Source: Sulfitobacter pontiacus
Lineage (GTDB): Bacteria; Pseudomonadota; Alphaproteobacteria; Rhodobacterales; Rhodobacteraceae
Direction: 5' to 3'
Assembly (NCBI RefSeq): GCF_040790665.1
Contig: NZ_CP160849.1
Coordinates: 1,261,001 to 1,325,000 of the forward strand
DNA: 64,000 bases
A model generated the notes under the pieces. It was not told where the DNA came from. It worked only from the letters and a program-made list of their open reading frames with translations, and searched no databases. This document shows positions 11,391 through 19,116 of the stretch, piece after piece; positions within the stretch are counted from its first letter, which is position 1, and every line of letters starts with the position of its first letter. The position numbers and the translations under genes were made by a program.

Positions 11391-11419
11391 AAAGGCGGTG
11401 TTCTACACCGCCTTTTTTT
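11391..11419 (+). terminator. Intrinsic terminator after the 60-residue peptide gene
   Basis: Perfect 10-bp stem (AAAGGCGGTG / CACCGCCTTT), 5-base loop, then a run of T. It ends transcription of the small membrane peptide gene. Confidence 0.9.
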
Positions 11420-11458
11420 ATGTCTGCCGTTTAGCGTCAGATGACAAGCAGACAAAAG

Positions 11459-11486
11459 AAAAGCGCCTGTAACGACAGGCGCTTTC
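11459..11486 (-). terminator. Terminator after hemH
   Basis: Perfect 10-bp stem (AAGCGCCTGT / ACAGGCGCTT) around a 4-base loop, 31 bases beyond the hemH stop. Read on the minus strand it is followed by a T-rich tract, so it fits hemH; it may also catch plus-strand read-through. Confidence 0.85.
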
Positions 11487-11516
11487 TTTGTTTTCAGGTC
11501 CGACCCGTGCGGGGGA

Positions 11517-12563
11517 TTAGTCGATCCAGCCTTGCAGGTTTTCCTCAATCACATTGGACAGCGCCTTGATGTGCAAGTCGTCGTCATTGAGGCAGGGGAT
11601 ATAGTGAAACTCCTCCCCGCCCGCGTGTTCAAAGCTTTCCTTGATCTCTTCGTTGATCTCTTCCAGCGTTTCGATGCAATCGGCTGAAAAGGCAGGGGCG
11701 CAGACCGCGATCTTTTTGTTACCGGCTTCGGCCTGCCGCGCGACCTCTTCCACGGTATAGGGCTGCAACCATTCTTCGGGGCCGAATTTCGACTGGAAGG
11801 TCGTCATGATCTGGGTGTCGTCCCACCCCAGCCGTTCCTTCAGCAGGCGCGTCGTTTTCTGGCATTGGCAGTGGTAGGGATCGCCCTCCATCAAATAGCG
11901 CAGCGGGACACCGTGATAGGAACACAGCAGCTTGTCGGGCTTTGTCTCCATCTTGGCGTATGCCTTCTCGATCGAGGTGGCGAGCGCTTCGATATAATCG
12001 GGGCGGTCGAAATAGGGTTCAACCGTGCGGGCGGCGGGCTGCCATTTCTCTTTGGCGAGCGCCGCGAAAAACGCGTCATTCGCGGTGGCAGAGGTGGCAC
12101 CGGCGTATTGCGGATACAGCGGGAAGAACAGGATCTTCTGGCAGCCCGCAGCGGTCATCGCCGCCACCTTGGATTGGGTCGACGGGTTGCCGTAGCGCAT
12201 GCAGTAATCGACCATGACTGCGTCACCATACCGCGCCTGCATCGCGTCTTTTATCTTCGCGGTTTGCTGTTTGGTGATGGTCATCAGCGGGCTTTCCCCG
12301 GCCTCGTGGTTCCAGATCGACTTATACGCGGCACCGCTGGTGAAGGGGCGTTTCGACAGGATCACCAGCTGAAGCAGCGGTTGCCATTTCCACGGGCTGT
12401 AGTCGATCACGCGGCGATCCGACAGAAATTCCGATAGATAACGGCGCATTGACCAGTAATCATAGTTGTCCGGCGTGCCGAGGTTCGCCAGCAGGATACC
12501 CACCTTGGGGGCGGGCACGGTGGGGTGGTCAGGTTGTGCATGGGCTGGGCGCTGCTGCGTCAT
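11517..12563 (-). CDS. hemH: Ferrochelatase
   Basis: Ferrochelatase inserts Fe2+ into protoporphyrin IX, the last step of haem synthesis. The 348-residue protein has the N-terminal KVGILLANLGTPDNYDYWSM element, the SMRYGNPS-like CMRYGNPSTQSKV stretch, the catalytic-His region LLCSYHGVPLRY, and the C-terminal ACAPAFSADCIETLEEI block whose conserved glutamate and cysteine lie near the active site or cluster. An AAAGGAA site precedes the ATG. It is transcribed away from the methyltransferase gene upstream, 52 bases apart on the same strand, and ends in its own terminator. Confidence 0.95.
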   Translation of the reverse strand: MTQQRPAHAQPDHPTVPAPKVGILLANLGTPDNYDYWSMRRYLSEFLSDRRVIDYSPWKWQPLLQLVILSKRPFTSGAAYKSIWNHEAGESPLMTITKQQTAKIKDAMQARYGDAVMVDYCMRYGNPSTQSKVAAMTAAGCQKILFFPLYPQYAGATSATANDAFFAALAKEKWQPAARTVEPYFDRPDYIEALATSIEKAYAKMETKPDKLLCSYHGVPLRYLMEGDPYHCQCQKTTRLLKERLGWDDTQIMTTFQSKFGPEEWLQPYTVEEVARQAEAGNKKIAVCAPAFSADCIETLEEINEEIKESFEHAGGEEFHYIPCLNDDDLHIKALSNVIEENLQGWID

Positions 12564-12615
12564 CTGGCATTCCTTTTCTGCGTTTAGCGCTGAGATAAAC
12601 GGTTATGGTCGCGCG

Positions 12616-13434
12616 TCAATCGCGCAGCGGCGTTTCCGCCGTGGCCAGCGCATCGGCCAAGCGCTGCTGCGCAGAGCCGGGTCGCAGGGGTTTGGGCTGG
12701 CTGTCCGCCGGTGCCCAGCCCGCCAGAAAGACCAGTTCAAAGCTTGCTTTGATGCGCCCCTCTGGCGCGGCGTAGTGGTCGCGGTAAAGCTGCCCCGCCG
12801 CGTCAAAGATCGCGCGGCCACTGGGGCGGCGCAGGCGGCTGGTCAGGGCGTTGGCCTCTCCCATGGCGCGCAGGTCGCGCATCAGGTGCCAGATATCGCT
12901 GTATTCGGTCGTCAGCGTCACGGAATCCGCCACCGGCAGCGCAAGCCCCGCCCGTTGCAGCAGCCCGCCGATATCGCGCAACTCGGCCATAGGGGCGATC
13001 CGCGGCGACAGCCCGCCGGTGATCGACGCCTCGGCCTGACCCAGACAGGCGCGCAGCTCGTGCAGGGTCTGCCCGCCGAAACCAACGCTTAAAAACAGCC
13101 CGTCGGGTTGCAGGGCACGGCGTGACTGGATGATCTGACCGACGGGATCATTCGCCCAATGCATCCCCATCGCATGGACCACCAGATCATGCGCGCCCTG
13201 GGTCAGCGCAAGCGTATCGGTGTCCTCCACCAGCGTCGCGGAGGGGTGCAGCGCGCCCCAGACCTGCGGGAAGCCGGTGACAATCGCTGCGGACGTAAAG
13301 GTTCTGTTAACCAGCGACAGCCGATCATCGACCTCTTCAAGCGCGGCGCGGTGCAGGAACAGGGCGTCATCGGTGGCGCGGCGGCGGTTGCGGGTCAGCG
13401 CCGCGCGATCGGTCAGGGTGTGTGAAGCGTTCAT
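12616..13434 (-). CDS. SAM-dependent methyltransferase, NDUFAF5/BioC-like
   Basis: A 272-residue class I methyltransferase resembling the alphaproteobacterial relatives of the mitochondrial complex I factor NDUFAF5. The start motif LTDRAALTRNRRRA followed by LHRAALEEVDDRLSLVNRTF is typical of that group. The DLVVHAMGMHWANDPVGQI stretch matches the motif IV region. A clear GxGxG SAM loop is not obvious, which is common in this group. In mitochondria NDUFAF5 works on complex I assembly; whether this protein does is not known. It is divergent from comF with a 17-base gap, so promoters must overlap. Confidence 0.75.
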   Translation of the reverse strand: MNASHTLTDRAALTRNRRRATDDALFLHRAALEEVDDRLSLVNRTFTSAAIVTGFPQVWGALHPSATLVEDTDTLALTQGAHDLVVHAMGMHWANDPVGQIIQSRRALQPDGLFLSVGFGGQTLHELRACLGQAEASITGGLSPRIAPMAELRDIGGLLQRAGLALPVADSVTLTTEYSDIWHLMRDLRAMGEANALTSRLRRPSGRAIFDAAGQLYRDHYAAPEGRIKASFELVFLAGWAPADSQPKPLRPGSAQQRLADALATAETPLRD

Positions 13435-13451
13435 GAAAGGATAATAAGATC

Positions 13452-14180
13452 ATGCGAGACCAGTTACAAACCGCTGTTGCGCTGATTTATCCGCCGTCCT
13501 GTCTGGCGTGCGGGGCGTGGGTGGCTGCACATGGGGGGCTGTGCGGCCCGTGCTGGCGCGACACGGGGTTCATTGAAGGTGTGGTCTGCGAGACCTGCGG
13601 TATTCCCTTGCTGGGCGATGTGTCCGAGATAGACGTGCGCTGCGACGCGTGCCTTGCCGCGCCGCCGCCGTGGGACCACGGGCGCGCAGCCCTTTTGTAC
13701 CGAGATACCGGCCGCCGACTGGTGCTGGCGCTGAAACACGGCGACCGTCAGGACATCGCCAAACCCGCAGGGCACTGGATGGCGCGGGTGATCGCGCCCT
13801 TCGTCACGCCTGAAACTTTGGTGGTGCCTGTGCCGCTGCATTACGCGCGGCTGTGGAAGCGGCGGTTCAACCAATCGGCCTTGCTGGCCCGTGCGCTTGC
13901 ACGCGAACACAAGCTTGGGTGGTGCCCCGACGCGCTGCGCCGGACCCGACGCACCGCCGCGCTAGAGGGGAAGGGACGTCGCGAACGCTTCGCCCATCTG
14001 GATGGCGCGATCACCGCCCATCCCTGCCGCGCCGACCTGCTGCGTGACCGTCCGGTGCTGCTGGTGGATGACGTGATGACATCGGGCGCGACATTACATG
14101 CGTCGGCGCGGGCCTGTCTGGACGCACGCGCAGGGCCAATCTGCGTTGTGACACTGGCAAGAGTGGCAAAAGATACTTAA
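13452..14180 (+). CDS. ComF-family phosphoribosyltransferase-like protein
   Basis: A 242-residue ComF homologue. The N-terminus has a zinc-ribbon-like set of cysteines (CLACGAW, CGPCW, CETCG, CDAC). The C-terminal half is a type I phosphoribosyltransferase fold with the PRPP-binding motif LLVDDVMTSGATLHA. The PVPLHYARLWKRRFNQSALLA stretch is typical of ComF. In naturally competent bacteria ComF is needed for DNA uptake or its cytosolic processing; in this order it is widely conserved even where competence is unproven. An AAGGA site lies 10 bases before the ATG. Confidence 0.88.
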   Translation: MRDQLQTAVALIYPPSCLACGAWVAAHGGLCGPCWRDTGFIEGVVCETCGIPLLGDVSEIDVRCDACLAAPPPWDHGRAALLYRDTGRRLVLALKHGDRQDIAKPAGHWMARVIAPFVTPETLVVPVPLHYARLWKRRFNQSALLARALAREHKLGWCPDALRRTRRTAALEGKGRRERFAHLDGAITAHPCRADLLRDRPVLLVDDVMTSGATLHASARACLDARAGPICVVTLARVAKDT

Positions 14181-14216
14181 GTCTTGATCCAACCCATTTG
14201 TTGAAAGGACATCAAC

Positions 14217-14474
14217 ATGCAACCTGTTGAGATCTATACCTCCCCGCTGTGCGGCTTTTGCCATGCCGCCAAACGTCTGCTGAATGAAAAAGGCGTGAGC
14301 TTTGCCGAGGTCGACGTGCTTGCCCAGCCAGAGCGTAAGTCCGAGATGATCGAACGTGCCAATGGCGGGCGCACTGTGCCGCAGATCTTTATCGGCGACA
14401 CCCATGTCGGCGGCTGTGATGACCTTTACGCGCTTGAGCGTGCGGGCAAGCTGGACGCTTTGTTGGCCTCCTGA
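14217..14474 (+). CDS. grxC: Glutaredoxin 3
   Basis: An 85-residue dithiol glutaredoxin that uses glutathione to reduce disulfides. The active site CGFC is at residues 12-15 (the usual form is CPYC; CGFC is frequent in alphaproteobacteria). The cis-proline TVPQIFIG and the GGCDDL glutathione-binding loop are both present. The start follows an AAAGGA site. The stop overlaps the next gene in TGATG, coupling it to the nitrilase-family amidase. Confidence 0.93.
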   Translation: MQPVEIYTSPLCGFCHAAKRLLNEKGVSFAEVDVLAQPERKSEMIERANGGRTVPQIFIGDTHVGGCDDLYALERAGKLDALLAS

Positions 14475-15304
14475 TGCAGGCGGCGCTGATCCAGCTGAAC
14501 GTCAGCGATACACCGGCCCGCAATCTGGCGGGCACGGTAGAGATGGTGCGCGATGCCGCGGCGCAGGGGGCGGCGTTTGTCCTCACGCCAGAGGTCACCA
14601 ACTGCGTCTCGACCAGCCGCGACCACCAGCGCAGCGTGTTGCAGCACGAAGACGATGACATCACCCTCGCCGCCTTGCGGGATGTGGCGCGAGAGGCGGG
14701 CATCTGGCTGCTGATCGGGTCGCTTGGGCTGAAAACGCGGGATGCGGACGGGCGCTTTGCCAACCGGTCGTTCCTGATTGATCCGCAGGGGCAGATCAAA
14801 GCCCGCTACGACAAGATCCATATGTTCGACGTGGATATCGACGCGGGCGAAAGCTACCGCGAATCGGCGGGCTACCGCCCCGGCGATCAGGCGGTTGTGG
14901 CGCAGACGCCTTTCGCCAAAATCGGGATGAGCATCTGCTATGACATGCGTTTTCCCAAGCTCTATCAGGCGCTGGCGGATGCGGGGGCGACGATCCTGAC
15001 CATGCCCGCCGCGTTTTCGCCCGTGACCGGAGCCGCGCATTGGCACATGCTGCTGCGGGCCCGTGCGATCGAGACAGGGTGTTTCGTGTTAGCCCCCGCG
15101 CAGACCGGCACCCATGCCAGCGACAGCCACAAGACCCGCGACACCTACGGCCATTCGCTGGTTGTTGCCCCGTGGGGCGAGGTGCTGCTGGATGCGGGCA
15201 CCGCGCCGGGCATTTATCCGTTCACGCTGGACATGGCGCGTGTACAAGAGGCACGTACCCGCGTACCCAGTCTTGCCAACCGGCGGGATTTCAAGGCACC
15301 TTAG
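14474..15304 (+). CDS. Carbon-nitrogen hydrolase, Nit/deaminated-glutathione amidase type
   Basis: A 276-residue nitrilase-superfamily enzyme with the catalytic triad: Glu in TPEVTN, Lys in YDKIHMFDVD, and Cys in GMSICYDMRFP. The sequence around these residues matches the Nit1/Nit2 branch, whose members clear deaminated glutathione. Placement directly after a glutaredoxin, with overlapping stop and start, supports a glutathione-linked role. Omega-amidase activity is the main alternative. Confidence 0.85.
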   Translation: MQAALIQLNVSDTPARNLAGTVEMVRDAAAQGAAFVLTPEVTNCVSTSRDHQRSVLQHEDDDITLAALRDVAREAGIWLLIGSLGLKTRDADGRFANRSFLIDPQGQIKARYDKIHMFDVDIDAGESYRESAGYRPGDQAVVAQTPFAKIGMSICYDMRFPKLYQALADAGATILTMPAAFSPVTGAAHWHMLLRARAIETGCFVLAPAQTGTHASDSHKTRDTYGHSLVVAPWGEVLLDAGTAPGIYPFTLDMARVQEARTRVPSLANRRDFKAP

Positions 15305-15313
15305 TAACGGCTT

Positions 15314-15751
15314 ATGACGGAAAATCGAAACTCACTTGCGATCACGTTGATCAGCGAATTGCTGTCGGCTGATCAACGGATGCGCAACCGGCTGACCCGG
15401 GCGCTGCCCAAAGGCATGGAGATTTCGCATTTTTCGGTGCTGAACAATCTGGCCTGGCATGACGGCGAAAAGACCCCCGCGCAGCTGGCCGAGACGTTCA
15501 ATGTCACCCGTGGCGCGATGACGAACACGCTGAATAAACTGGTCTGGGCGGGCTATGTTCATATCCGCCCCGATTGGGACGATGCGCGGCGCAAGATGGT
15601 GGCGATCAGCCCCGCAGGCCGCAATGCGCGGGATCATGCGATCCGGCAAATCTCGCCGTTGATCAATGATGTGGCCGATGATCTGGGCGAGGCGCAGGTG
15701 CGTGCCACGCTCGATACCCTGCGCGCCCTGCGGCGCCAGCTGGAAGGCTGA
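15314..15751 (+). CDS. MarR-family transcriptional regulator
   Basis: A 145-residue winged-helix regulator. The recognition helix region TPAQLAETFNVTRGAMTNTLNKL and the wing DWDDARRKMVAISPAGR are standard for MarR proteins, which usually act as ligand-responsive dimeric repressors. It starts 10 bases after the amidase stop and probably belongs to the grxC operon, which may be its target. It is convergent with ubiG, 12 bases between stops. Confidence 0.87.
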   Translation: MTENRNSLAITLISELLSADQRMRNRLTRALPKGMEISHFSVLNNLAWHDGEKTPAQLAETFNVTRGAMTNTLNKLVWAGYVHIRPDWDDARRKMVAISPAGRNARDHAIRQISPLINDVADDLGEAQVRATLDTLRALRRQLEG

Positions 15752-15763
15752 CGCCGGTTTGGG

Positions 15764-16510
15764 TCACTCTGGCTTCAGGCTGGCGGTGACATAGTTCACG
15801 CTCAGGTCACGATCGGACAGACGCCACGACCATGTGATCGGGTTAAACACGAAGCCTTTGCGATCCACCGCCGTCAGGCCCGCCTTGTGCAGCAGGTCAA
15901 AGAGTTCATCCGGCGTGATGAATTTCGACCATTCATGGGTGCCCTTGGGCAGCCAGCGCATCACGTGCTCTGCCCCGACAATCGCCATCATAAAAGACTT
16001 GGGGTTGCGGTTCAGCGTCGAACAGATGTGCAGCCCGCCGGGTTTCAGCAGGGTGCGGCAGGCGATCAGATAATCGATGGGAGAGGCGACATGTTCGACC
16101 ACCTCCATGTTCAGCACCACGTCGAATTGTTCCCCCGCTTCGGCGAGCGCCTCGGCTGTGGTGTGACGATAGTCGATGTCGAGCCCCGATTGCTGCGCAT
16201 GGACCTGCGCGACGGGGATGTTGCCTGCTGCGGCATCGGCACCGACCACGGTCGCACCCAACCGCGCCATCGGTTCCGACAGCAGCCCGCCGCCGCAGCC
16301 GATGTCCAGAATCCGCAGCCCGCGAAACGGTTCGGGCGATTTCAGGTCACGGTCGAACTCTCCGGCGATTTGGGAGGTGATGTAATCGAGCCGGCAGGGG
16401 TTGAGCATATGCAGCGGCTTGAACTTGCCGTTCTCGTCCCACCATTCGGCGGCCATGGCCTGAAACTTTTCGATCTCGGCGGGGTCAACAGTGCTTTGAG
16501 GCGCTTGCAT
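15764..16510 (-). CDS. ubiG: Ubiquinone biosynthesis O-methyltransferase
   Basis: UbiG carries out both O-methylations of the ubiquinone ring at the inner membrane. The 248-residue protein has the N-terminal [20 protein letters not shown] block, typical of UbiG, the SAM motif [20 protein letters not shown], and motif II in [14 protein letters not shown] start at 16510, where an AGAGAGA site lies just upstream and the length matches the family; an in-frame ATG at 16540 adds ten residues without a ribosome site. Divergent from the aminopeptidase gene (48 bases). Confidence 0.94.
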   Translation of the reverse strand: MQAPQSTVDPAEIEKFQAMAAEWWDENGKFKPLHMLNPCRLDYITSQIAGEFDRDLKSPEPFRGLRILDIGCGGGLLSEPMARLGATVVGADAAAGNIPVAQVHAQQSGLDIDYRHTTAEALAEAGEQFDVVLNMEVVEHVASPIDYLIACRTLLKPGGLHICSTLNRNPKSFMMAIVGAEHVMRWLPKGTHEWSKFITPDELFDLLHKAGLTAVDRKGFVFNPITWSWRLSDRDLSVNYVTASLKPE

Positions 16511-16558
16511 TCTGATCTCTCTGTGCTCTTTTGGGTCCAATGACTATATAGGGCTGTA

Positions 16559-17530
16559 ATGGACAAAATCCCGGACCAAAAGCGCGCAGTGCAATATCTT
16601 CACCCGCCGATCGACCCGTTCGATCAGCGGATGATGGATGTGGGCGATGGTCATTCGATCTATGTCGAACAATGCGGCAACCCCGATGGCATTCCCGTCG
16701 TGGTCCTGCATGGCGGCCCCGGCGGCGGGTGCAGCCCGTCGATGCGGCGCTATTTCGATCCGGCAAAATATCACGTGATCCTGTTTGACCAGCGCGGGTG
16801 CGGGCGGTCCAAGCCATTTGCCTCGGTCATCAATAACACCACATGGGATCTGGTCGCGGATATCGAACGCATCCGCAAAGCGCTTGGCATCGAGAAATGG
16901 ATCGCTTTTGGTGGCAGCTGGGGCGCGACGCTGGCGTTGATCTATGCCGAAACCCACCCCGAGAGGGTGCGCAACATCATCCTGCGCGGCGTTTTCATGA
17001 TGACGCAGGCGGAGCTTGACTGGTTCTATGGCGGCGGCGCGGGCAAGTTTTGGCCCGATCTTTGGGCGCGGTTTACCGGCCTGATCCCCGAAGCCGAGCA
17101 CGGCGATCTGATCGCGGCCTACCACCGCCGGCTGTTCTGTGGCGACCGCATGACCGAGGTGAAATACGGCAAGGCCTGGGCCGCGTGGGAAAACGCGCTG
17201 GCCTCGATCCATGCGTCGGGCGGGTCGTATGAGGGCCCGGGGGAATATTCGCGCACCTTCGCCCGGCTTGAGAATCACTATTTCACCAATGCCGGATTTC
17301 TTGAGTTTGATGGCCAGATCCTTGCGCATGTGGACCGCATTGCCCATATCCCCGGCGTGATTGTGCAAGGCCGCTACGATATGATTTGCCCCCCTTCAAG
17401 CGCGTATGAACTGGCGCAGGCTTGGCCCAACGCCGAGCTGAAGATGGTGCGCAATGCCGGTCACGCGCTGTCTGAACCCGGCATCAGCGCCGAACTGGTG
17501 CGCACGATGGACAGGATTGCCGCGCAATGA
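16559..17530 (+). CDS. pip: Prolyl aminopeptidase
   Basis: A 323-residue alpha/beta hydrolase of peptidase family S33 that removes N-terminal proline from peptides. It has the oxyanion loop VLHGGPGGGCSP, the conserved DQRGCGRS, the nucleophile elbow GGSWGATLAL, the acid in VQGRYDMICPP, and the catalytic His in NAGHALSEPG. These are the hallmarks of the proline iminopeptidase branch. The last codons overlap the next gene (ATGA). Confidence 0.94.
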   Translation: MDKIPDQKRAVQYLHPPIDPFDQRMMDVGDGHSIYVEQCGNPDGIPVVVLHGGPGGGCSPSMRRYFDPAKYHVILFDQRGCGRSKPFASVINNTTWDLVADIERIRKALGIEKWIAFGGSWGATLALIYAETHPERVRNIILRGVFMMTQAELDWFYGGGAGKFWPDLWARFTGLIPEAEHGDLIAAYHRRLFCGDRMTEVKYGKAWAAWENALASIHASGGSYEGPGEYSRTFARLENHYFTNAGFLEFDGQILAHVDRIAHIPGVIVQGRYDMICPPSSAYELAQAWPNAELKMVRNAGHALSEPGISAELVRTMDRIAAQ

Positions 17531-18375
17531 CCCGCTCTTTGATGGATCGCCGTGCTTTATTTGCTTCGGGTGCTGCGGCGGCCTTGCTGGCGGCGACAGG
17601 TGTGTCGGCGGCATCCATGCCCAAAGCGGGCGGGCGGTTGCGGATGGCGCTGTCGGGGGCGGCGCGCAGCGATAATTGGGGGCAGGGCGATGGCCTGTTC
17701 ATGCAGGTGGCGCGGCAGGGGCTGATCTTTGATACGCTGACAGAAATCGCCGCTGACGGCACCCTGCGCGGAGAGCTGGCAACAGCCTGGCAGGGCAGCG
17801 CCGACGGACGCGTCTGGCTGGTCGATCTGCGCAAGGATGTGCTGTTTCACGATCAACGTCCCATGACCGCGCGCGATGTTGTCGCGTCCCTCGCGCTGGA
17901 CGGTGTGGTAGAGGCGACGGGCCCCCATCAGCTGCGCATCACGATGGATGCGCCCGCGATGGACTTGCCCTTTACGCTGGCGGACCCGCGTCATGTGATC
18001 CGCGCCGCCCACGCGATGGACGACGGCATCGGCACCGGCCTGTACCGTCTGCGACGATTTACGCCGGGTCAGCAGGTTTTGGCCGAACGTGTGGCAGATC
18101 ACTACAAAGGGCGCAGCGCCGGCTGGTTCGATACGGTTGAACTGGTGTCCATTCCCGCGCAGCAGGTTCGTGCGCAGGCGATGGCTGAATATCTGGTCGA
18201 AGCGGCAGACCTGAATGATGGCGAAGCCCTTCAATCCTATGATGATATTGCCTTGCTGCCCCATGCACGCGGGGTGACCCATGCGGTGTCACGCAGCATC
18301 GCCATGCCCCTGCGCACCGGCCAGCATCGCCCGCTGGACAACCTGCGCGCCGCCGAACGCTGGTGGCTGGCCTAA
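17527..18375 (+). CDS. Short family 5 solute-binding-protein-like protein with Tat-type signal
   Basis: A 282-residue protein resembling the N-terminal lobe of dipeptide/oligopeptide-binding proteins (SBP family 5), which are normally about 500 residues. Visible landmarks are the export signal with DRRALFASG, GGRLRMALSG, QGLIFDTLTEIAADGTLRGE and the FHDQRPMTARDVVASL block. It ends in a proper stop without the second lobe and no permease or ATPase genes follow. It overlaps pip by ATGA, so it is co-translated with a proline-peptide hydrolase. It could be a reduced sensor or chaperone-like binding protein, or a shortened relic; the intact frame favours a working gene. Confidence 0.7.
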   Translation: MTRSLMDRRALFASGAAAALLAATGVSAASMPKAGGRLRMALSGAARSDNWGQGDGLFMQVARQGLIFDTLTEIAADGTLRGELATAWQGSADGRVWLVDLRKDVLFHDQRPMTARDVVASLALDGVVEATGPHQLRITMDAPAMDLPFTLADPRHVIRAAHAMDDGIGTGLYRLRRFTPGQQVLAERVADHYKGRSAGWFDTVELVSIPAQQVRAQAMAEYLVEAADLNDGEALQSYDDIALLPHARGVTHAVSRSIAMPLRTGQHRPLDNLRAAERWWLA

Positions 18376-18395
18376 GCCGGGCAGGCACACGGGGC

Positions 18396-18424
18396 TTGCA
18401 GTTTCACATATACGGGCGTATATG
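18396..18424 (+). promoter_or_regulatory. Probable promoter of the rimP-nusA-infB operon
   Basis: TTGCAG (18396-18401) and TATATG (18419-18424) separated by 17 bases, a good sigma-70 match placed about 110 bases before rimP. Transcripts would begin near 18431 and carry the leader terminator. Confidence 0.6.
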
Positions 18425-18479
18425 ACGTCTCAACAGCGGCGCATCGGGGTCCACACCTGAGGCTCCACCGATCTTGAAC

Positions 18480-18502
18480 ACGGGCCGCGCGCCCGTTTTT
18501 TT
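18480..18502 (+). terminator. Leader terminator (attenuator candidate) before rimP
   Basis: ACGGGC / GCCCGT hairpin with a CGCGC loop followed by six to seven T residues, ending 36 bases before the rimP start and downstream of the probable promoter. It could terminate read-through from upstream or act as an attenuator for the operon. Confidence 0.7.
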
Positions 18503-18537
18503 GTGCCTGCTCGAAACTGCAGGATGATAGTGAGATT

Positions 18538-19116
18538 ATGAACAACGACCTGATTGCAAAAGCAGCCATTGATCGCCGCATGGCCGAGATCATCACACCG
18601 GTGATCGAGGATATGGGGTTTGAACTGGTGCGCGTTCGCCTGATGTCGGGCAAGTCGACGACGTTGCAGGTGATGGCAGACCGTCCCGATGGCGGTATCG
18701 AGGTGGACGAGCTGGCCCTGATCAGCCAATCCATCAGCGCTGTCATGGATGTCGAGGATCCGATCCTTGATGAATACACCCTTGAAGTGTCGAGCCCCGG
18801 CATCGACCGCCCGCTGACGCGGCTCAAGGATTTCGAGATGTTTGAGGGCTATGAGGCCAAGATCGAAACCGGCGAACTGATCGACGGCCGCCGCCGCTTT
18901 AAGGGCGAGCTGGCAGGCGTCGAGGATGACGAGGTGCTGATCAACGTCGAGGAAGGCACCATCGGGCTCAAGTTCGATTGGCTGACCGACGCCAAACTGG
19001 TTCTGACCGACGATCTGATCAAAGAAATGCTGCGCCAGCGCAAAGCGTCCGGTGCGATTGACGAAACCAAATTCGATGACATCGAGACCGAAGGGTCCAC
19101 CGAGGGAGACGACTAA
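18538..19116 (+). CDS. rimP: Ribosome maturation factor RimP
   Basis: RimP helps assemble the 30S subunit. The 192-residue protein shows the family pattern: [20 protein letters not shown], then GFELVRVRL, the [16 protein letters not shown] and [10 protein letters not shown] blocks, and the C-terminal Sm-like domain with an acidic tail. It is the first gene of rimP-nusA-ylxR-infB. The stop is immediately followed by the nusA ATG with no gap. Confidence 0.93.
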   Translation: MNNDLIAKAAIDRRMAEIITPVIEDMGFELVRVRLMSGKSTTLQVMADRPDGGIEVDELALISQSISAVMDVEDPILDEYTLEVSSPGIDRPLTRLKDFEMFEGYEAKIETGELIDGRRRFKGELAGVEDDEVLINVEEGTIGLKFDWLTDAKLVLTDDLIKEMLRQRKASGAIDETKFDDIETEGSTEGDD

